Origin: JAIBJP01 sp035601195
Lineage (GTDB): Bacteria > Actinomycetota > Thermoleophilia > Gaiellales > Gaiellaceae
Reading direction: 5' to 3'
DNA length: 64,000 bases
Assembly: GCA_035601195.1 (NCBI GenBank)
Contig: DATNOU010000046.1
Span: 1 to 64,000 of the forward strand
In this document: piece after piece, positions 60,044 through 64,000 of the stretch
Numbering within the stretch: position 1 is the first letter of the stretch
Layout: every line of letters starts with the position of its first letter
Translations under genes and position numbers: made by a program
Notes under the pieces: model-generated
Database searches by the model: none
The model's input: the letters and a program-made list of their open reading frames with translations, nothing else
What the model was told of the DNA's origin: nothing

Positions 60044-60229
60044 CTAGTGCTGCGGCTCGACCCGGTCCTGCTCCTCCGCCCGGGCGTAGGCGATGAAGAG
60101 CCGGCAATGCGGGCACTTGAAGCCCTGGTGGCGGTCCGACTCGCCGCTCAGAAGCTCCGCCTCGAACTGCTTGTTGCAGTGAGGGCAGACGACTTCATAG
60201 GGGCCGTCCGCCTTGGAGGGTTGGGCCAC
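60044..60229 (-). CDS. small zinc-ribbon protein
   Basis: This protein of about 61 aa has two CPHC knuckles (VVCPHCNKQFEAELL... and GFKCPHCRLFIAYARAEEQD) separated by 21 residues, a zinc-ribbon pattern. I chose GTG 60229. An ATG at 60271 is in frame but overlaps the CDF gene start. It sits between the glycosyltransferase and the CDF transporter and may be co-transcribed with the former. The role is unknown. Confidence 0.65.
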   Translation of the reverse strand: MAQPSKADGPYEVVCPHCNKQFEAELLSGESDRHQGFKCPHCRLFIAYARAEEQDRVEPQH

Positions 60230-60269
60230 CCTTGGAGGATAGCCACGCTCGCCATGCACACTGTGTCGC

Positions 60270-61622
60270 ATGTCGCCGCAGCGGCGCACCGCTCTCGTCT
60301 CGATCTTGGCAGCCCTGGCCCTAATCGGCCTCAAGCTGGCGGCCGGGATCCACGCCGGCAGCCTCGGCCTCCTTTCCGAGGCCGCGCACTCGGGTACGGA
60401 CCTGGTGGCCGCGCTCCTCACGTTCTTTGCCGTCGGCGTCGCCGGTCGCCCGGCCGACCCGGGCCACCCCTACGGGCACGGCAAGGCGGAGCATCTCGCT
60501 GCCCTGGCCGAGGCCGCGCTCCTCGTCCTGATCTCGCTCGCCATCGCCGCGGGCGCGATCGTGCGGCTGGTCGAGGGAAGCGGCCACGTGAGCGCCGACT
60601 GGATCGCATTCTCCGTCATCGGAATCGTCATCGCAGTCGACGTCAGCCGCGCATCCGTGTCGGCGCGCGCGGCCCGTCGGTACGCCAGCGCCGCGTTTGC
60701 GGCGAGCGCCTTGCATTTCTTGAGCGACTTCGCGGGCTCGACGGCCGTGCTCGTGGGACTGCTCGTGGTCCGCGCGGGCCATCCGCAGGGCGATGCGGTG
60801 GCGGCCCTCTTCGTCAGCGTCCTCGTCCTTGGAGCGGCGAGCCGCCTGATCAAGACGAACGTCGACGTCCTCATGGATCGCGTTCCCGCCCGCGAGAGAG
60901 ATGCCGCCCAGGCTGCGATCGAGGAGCTCGGTCCTCGCGTCCAGCTCCGCCGGCTGCGGATGCGCCGCGCCGCGGGCCGTCATTTCGCCGACGTCGTCGT
61001 GGCCGTCCCCCCGGCCGCCGCGGTAGAGCAAGGCCACGCTGTCGCGGACGCCATCGAGGAGGCTGTCGAGCGCGTTGTGCCCGGCGCGGACGTGGTCGTC
61101 CACGTCGAGCCCCAGGAAGCGGAAGCCCTGCGGGAGCGAGCGTACGCGGCGGCCGTTCGAGACCCGCGCGTACAGGAGGTGCACAACATCGTCGTCCTCG
61201 AGGTGGGAGACCGAATCGAGGTGTCGCTCCATCTGAAGCTGCCGGGCGAGCTCTCCCTCGAGCAAGCTCACGAGGTCGCTTCCGCCGTCGAGCACGAGAT
61301 CCTCGCGTCGCTTCCCGAGGTGGACGCCGTCCAGACGCACCTCGAACCGTTGAAGGAGCCGGCCGCCGGCCGCCCCGTGGCCCAGGGCGACGGCTCCCGA
61401 GCGGCAACGGAGATCCGGGAGATCGTCCGCTCGATCACCGGCGAAGATCCGCGCGAGTTGAGACTGCTGAACACCGAAGTGGGCCTGGTCGCGTTCCTCA
61501 CGGTGGGCATGGAGCCGGAGCGCCCGCTGGCCGAGGCGCACGCGCGCGCGACCGAGGTCGAGCGGAGAATCCGCCGCGCGCAGCCGGGCATCGCCGAAGT
61601 CGTCGTCCACACCGAGCCCTAG
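60270..61622 (+). CDS. cation diffusion facilitator with three C-terminal domains
   Basis: This 450-aa CDF-family metal exporter has six helices (8-195), HSGTD (His40/Asp44) in helix 2 and HFLSD (His149/Asp153) in helix 5, plus YGHGKAEHLAALAEA. Usual CDFs have one ferredoxin-like C-terminal domain. Here three consecutive copies seem present (about 207-281, 284-361 and 377-450), each ending in a V(V/Q)xHxEP strand (VVVHVEP, VQTHLEP, VVVHTEP). The protein exports Zn2+, Mn2+, Co2+ or Fe2+ in exchange for protons. Confidence 0.9.
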   Translation: MSPQRRTALVSILAALALIGLKLAAGIHAGSLGLLSEAAHSGTDLVAALLTFFAVGVAGRPADPGHPYGHGKAEHLAALAEAALLVLISLAIAAGAIVRLVEGSGHVSADWIAFSVIGIVIAVDVSRASVSARAARRYASAAFAASALHFLSDFAGSTAVLVGLLVVRAGHPQGDAVAALFVSVLVLGAASRLIKTNVDVLMDRVPARERDAAQAAIEELGPRVQLRRLRMRRAAGRHFADVVVAVPPAAAVEQGHAVADAIEEAVERVVPGADVVVHVEPQEAEALRERAYAAAVRDPRVQEVHNIVVLEVGDRIEVSLHLKLPGELSLEQAHEVASAVEHEILASLPEVDAVQTHLEPLKEPAAGRPVAQGDGSRAATEIREIVRSITGEDPRELRLLNTEVGLVAFLTVGMEPERPLAEAHARATEVERRIRRAQPGIAEVVVHTEP

Positions 61623-61673
61623 GTGTTTCTCCACGCGCGAGGCGGGTAGCTACGGGCCATACCGAACGAGAAT

Positions 61674-61892
61674 GTGAACGTCAAGAACGAGAAGCAGTAC
61701 GAGGCGCTCAAGGACAAGGGCATGTCCAAGGAGCGGGCCGCCAAGATCGCCAACTCGCCGGGTGCCTCGAGCCGAGGCGGGAAGAAGTCCGGCTCGTCGA
61801 GCTCCGGGTCAAGCTCGAAGCAGGGCGGCACCACGGCTCAGAAGAAGGCCGCCGGCCGCAAGGGCGGCAGGGCCTCGGCCCGCAAGTCCTGA
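61674..61892 (+). CDS. small basic Ser/Gly/Lys-rich protein (DUF7218-like)
   Basis: This 72-aa protein starts at GTG 61674: MNVKNEKQYEALKDKGMSKE, then RAAKIANSPGASSRGGKKSG and a low-complexity tail rich in Ser, Gly and Lys (SSSSGSSSKQGG...KKAAGRKGGRAS). The N-terminal 30 residues match a conserved small family. The tail resembles histone-like or nucleic-acid-binding tails. Function unknown. Confidence 0.75.
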   Translation: MNVKNEKQYEALKDKGMSKERAAKIANSPGASSRGGKKSGSSSSGSSSKQGGTTAQKKAAGRKGGRASARKS

Positions 61893-61948
61893 CCGGCTGA
61901 GTGCACGCGCCAAGCGGCGGGCGGATCAGACGCCGCCCAGACACGTCA

Positions 61949-62030
61949 TGGGGGAGAGAGGATTCGAACCTCTGAAGGCTGAGCCAACGGGTTTACAGCC
62001 CGTCCCCTTTGGCCACTCGGGAACTCCCCC
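61949..62030 (-). tRNA. tRNA-Tyr (GTA)
   Basis: The minus strand folds as a complete type II tRNA. It has an acceptor GGGGGAG/CTCCCCC with discriminator A (61949), an anticodon arm ACGGG-CTGTAAA-CCCGT (anticodon GTA), a long variable arm (TGGCTCAGCCTTC region) and a T-arm AGAGG-TTCGAAT-CCTCT. No CCA is encoded. Confidence 0.97.
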
Positions 62031-62151
62031 GCGAGCCCGCGCATTGTAGCGAGCGGCCGGACGAGCTCCCTGGCCCGTGAGCGCCGCCGCCGCTCCCCCA
62101 TTGAGGGGTAGCGGGGCCCAAGCAGGCCGCCGATAGGCCAGATGGCGCCTT
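62031..62151. other. short intergenic upstream of pilT
   Basis: This 121-bp stretch between tRNA-Tyr and pilT has no recognisable gene. It probably holds the promoters for both. Confidence 0.4.
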
Positions 62152-63333
62152 ATGGATTTGGACGGACTACTGGCACGAGTTATCGAGCTCGGCGGCAGCG
62201 ACATGCACCTCAAGGTCGCATCGCCGGCGATGGCGCGCGTGGACGGAGAGCTCGTTCCGATCGAGGAGCGGCTCCTGACCGACAGCGATCTCGAGACCAT
62301 CGTCAGCCTCGTGACGGAGCTGACGCCCGCGAAGCGGGAGAGCTTCTTCACGCACGGGGAGCTCGACACCGCCTACATGGCGGAGGGGCTCGGCCGTTTC
62401 CGGGTCAACGGATTCCGCCAGCGCGGAGCCATCTCGTTCGCCTTCCGCTTCATCCCGAAGGAGATCCCGAACTTCGACAAGCTCGGCCTACCGGAGGGCG
62501 TGAAGGCGCTCGCCGACGAGCATCGTGGGCTCGTGCTCGTGACGGGCGCGACCGGCTCGGGGAAGTCGACGACGCTCGCGACAATGATCAACTCGATCAA
62601 TCGCAGCCGGAAGCACCACATCGTCACGATCGAGGACCCGATCGAGTTCGTGCACGACGACTGGGGCTGCATCGTCAATCAGCGCGAGGTCGGTATCGAC
62701 ACCGACTCGTACTCGGAAGGACTTCGTCGCGTCCTCCGCCAGGACCCCGACGTCATCCTGCTCGGCGAGCTCCGTGACGAGGAGTCGGCCCAGGCCGCGC
62801 TGAGGGCGGCCGAGTCGGGCCACTTCGTCCTCTCGACGATGCACACGATCGACGCGGCGGAGACCATCGGCCGCCTCGTCGAGTTCTTCCCGCCCGGCAA
62901 GCACGACATGGTGCGCCAAGTGCTCGCGGGCGTGCTCCGCGGCGTGGTGAGCCAACGCCTCCTGCCCAAGGCCGGCGGCGGTCGCGTGGCCGCAGTCGAG
63001 GTGATGGTCAACACGGCACGGATCGCCGATCTCATTCGCGAGGGTCGCTCCGACGAGATCACAGAGGCGATCGAGGACGGCGACTTCCACAAGATGCAGA
63101 GCTTCTCGCAGCACCTCGTCCAGCTCGTGCTCGAGGGGCTGGTGGACGAAGAGACCGCTGGGAATGCAGCCAGCAACCGGCACGACTTCGAGATCGCCGT
63201 GCAGCAAGCCCTCCGACGAAGGAGCGCAGCCGAGAAGGCCGCCGTCGAGGCGGAGCCTGCGCAGCCGGGGGAAGCTACGGAGCCTGAGGAGGGCAACGAG
63301 GTGCGCCTGCGGCTCGCGTCGCCGGATCGATGA
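62152..63333 (+). CDS. pilT: type IV pilus retraction ATPase PilT-like
   Basis: This 393-aa ATPase has an N-terminal PAS-like domain (SDMHLKVASPAMARVDGEL), Walker A GATGSGKST (residues 132-140), an Asp box with IVTIEDPIEFVHDD, Walker B region PDVILLGELRDEES and a His box FVLSTMHT. PilT disassembles type IV pili and drives twitching motility. The C-terminal 45 residues are an extra charged tail. ATG 62152. Its stop overlaps the ATG of the transglycosylase (ATGA). No other pilus genes are in the window. Confidence 0.93.
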   Translation: MDLDGLLARVIELGGSDMHLKVASPAMARVDGELVPIEERLLTDSDLETIVSLVTELTPAKRESFFTHGELDTAYMAEGLGRFRVNGFRQRGAISFAFRFIPKEIPNFDKLGLPEGVKALADEHRGLVLVTGATGSGKSTTLATMINSINRSRKHHIVTIEDPIEFVHDDWGCIVNQREVGIDTDSYSEGLRRVLRQDPDVILLGELRDEESAQAALRAAESGHFVLSTMHTIDAAETIGRLVEFFPPGKHDMVRQVLAGVLRGVVSQRLLPKAGGGRVAAVEVMVNTARIADLIREGRSDEITEAIEDGDFHKMQSFSQHLVQLVLEGLVDEETAGNAASNRHDFEIAVQQALRRRSAAEKAAVEAEPAQPGEATEPEEGNEVRLRLASPDR

Positions 63334-64000
63334 GGCGCTTCGGCGCCGTCCTGGCGGCCCTGGCCGTCGTGTGCGTGGCCGCCTCCCAGGCGGGCGCCCG
63401 CACGTTCACGATTGTCTCGCCGCCCCCGGCGCAGGCGGAGCAGCAGGCCGTCCAGAAACTTCCCAGCTACGAGCAGCCGAACCGCCCGGGGGAGGTCGCC
63501 ATGCCGATCGCCCTTTCGACTCCGCCGGCGCAGCCCGCAGTCCTCTCCTACGACCAGCTGCGCGACCTCTGGCAGCGCGCCGGCGCCGCCTACGGCGTGC
63601 CCTGGCAGGTCCTCGGCGCCATCAACAAGGTGGAGTCGAACTTCGGCCAGAACATGGGACCGAGCTCAGCGGGGGCCGTGGGTTGGATGCAATTCATGCC
63701 CTCGACCTGGGACCGCTGGGGCACGGACGCCGACGGCGACGAAGTCGCCAATCCCTGGGATCCTGAGGACGCCGTCTACTCCGCCGCACGCTACCTCGCC
63801 GCCGCAGGAGCCCACACCGACATCTCACGAGCCGTCTTTGCCTACAACCATGCGCAGTGGTACGTCGACGAGATCTTGAGCCTCGCGGCCGACCTCGGCT
63901 CCGGCGACGCAGACTTCGCCGCCAGCCTGGGTTTGGGCGCGGCGGACTACCGCCTCGCGGTTCTGCAGGAGCAGCTCGCGGATGCCCGCCAGGACATTGC
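63330..64000 (+). CDS. secreted lytic transglycosylase (C-terminus beyond window)
   Basis: The first 223 codons are visible. A signal peptide (AVLAALAVVCVAASQAGA) is followed by a Pro/Gln-rich spacer and an SLT domain with INKVESNFGQNMGPSSAGAVGWMQFMPSTW (catalytic Glu in VESNFG) and ...VFAYNHAQWYVDEIL. This type cuts peptidoglycan glycan strands. A helical segment begins near the window end (YRLAVLQEQLADARQDI). Coupling to PilT suggests it helps the pilus cross the wall, an inference. The protein is cut by the window edge. Confidence 0.88.
   Translation, partial: MRRFGAVLAALAVVCVAASQAGARTFTIVSPPPAQAEQQAVQKLPSYEQPNRPGEVAMPIALSTPPAQPAVLSYDQLRDLWQRAGAAYGVPWQVLGAINKVESNFGQNMGPSSAGAVGWMQFMPSTWDRWGTDADGDEVANPWDPEDAVYSAARYLAAAGAHTDISRAVFAYNHAQWYVDEILSLAADLGSGDADFAASLGLGAADYRLAVLQEQLADARQDI

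Noticed and set aside
59345..61900. Open frame of 851 codons on the plus strand
   Set aside because: Its translation is low-complexity Arg/Gly/Ala text that overlaps the glycosyltransferase antisense and the CDF gene out of frame.

Overview
The window is a high-GC, gene-dense chromosomal segment. The gene set is ThyX, GTP cyclohydrolase FolE2, a short primary sigma factor, two Fe/Mn superoxide dismutases, PilT, a COG4315 lipoprotein, many GTG/TTG starts and many ATGA/GTGA stop-start overlaps. These point to an actinobacterium-like organism, most plausibly a soil member of Thermoleophilia (Gaiellales/Solirubrobacterales). That placement is inferred from gene content and style only. I see no rRNA, no transposase, no phage module and no CRISPR array. 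One complete tRNA (Tyr) is present.

Region 1 (1-6064) looks like CoA-thioester aromatic catabolism. A leftward set encodes an LLM flavin oxidoreductase, a fused FAD monooxygenase/old-yellow-enzyme of the salicylyl-CoA 5-hydroxylase/anthraniloyl-CoA monooxygenase type, and a creatininase-family protein cut by the window edge. Facing it is a rightward set: hotdog thioesterase, PaaX-type regulator, FAA-hydrolase and GntR/FCD regulator. Region 2 (6065-7389) is gene-poor, with GGGGTCAGACCCC repeats, an interrupted small gene and a small HTH gene. Region 3 (7390-16126) is a second aromatic or alicyclic catabolic locus. Leftward are a carboxymuconolactone-decarboxylase-like protein and an FAA-hydrolase. 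Rightward is a tightly coupled operon: extradiol-type dioxygenase, HpaB-like oxygenase, acetoacetate-decarboxylase-like protein, SDR, aldehyde dehydrogenase, P450, HpaC-like flavin reductase and a small protein.

Region 4 (16130-28214) handles amines or small metabolites. It has an APC permease, a glutamine-synthetase-like ligase and an unknown protein, divergent from an SDR, nitrilase, FAD oxidoreductase and P450 operon. An EamA exporter, aldo/keto reductase and MetE-like operon follows, facing an Lrp regulator. Region 5 (28215-38028) contains the most unusual system. An alpha-oxoamine synthase (CqsA/LqsA superfamily), a membrane GAF-PAS-GGDEF-EAL protein and an MFS exporter overlap end to end in one operon, with a membrane HD-GYP protein just upstream. 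I propose a small-molecule signal linked to c-di-GMP.

Region 6 (38029-46953) holds an MFS drug exporter, an isolated urocanate hydratase, a hydroxyacyl-CoA dehydrogenase, a lipoprotein, a two-component system, an HtrA protease and a small secreted protein. Eleven-bp direct repeats near CTTA cores lie in front of the lipoprotein, the protease and the secreted protein, and suggest the regulon of this two-component system. Region 7 (46972-64000) is mostly core functions: secreted peptidase, ThyX, SOD x2, ECF sigma/anti-sigma pair, PlsY, FolE2, Fpg/Nei glycosylase, asparaginase, primary sigma factor, a large membrane glycosyltransferase, a CDF metal exporter with three C-terminal domains, tRNA-Tyr, PilT and a lytic transglycosylase that runs off the window. 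A nested inverted repeat between the sigma factor and the glycosyltransferase supplies the stop codons of both.
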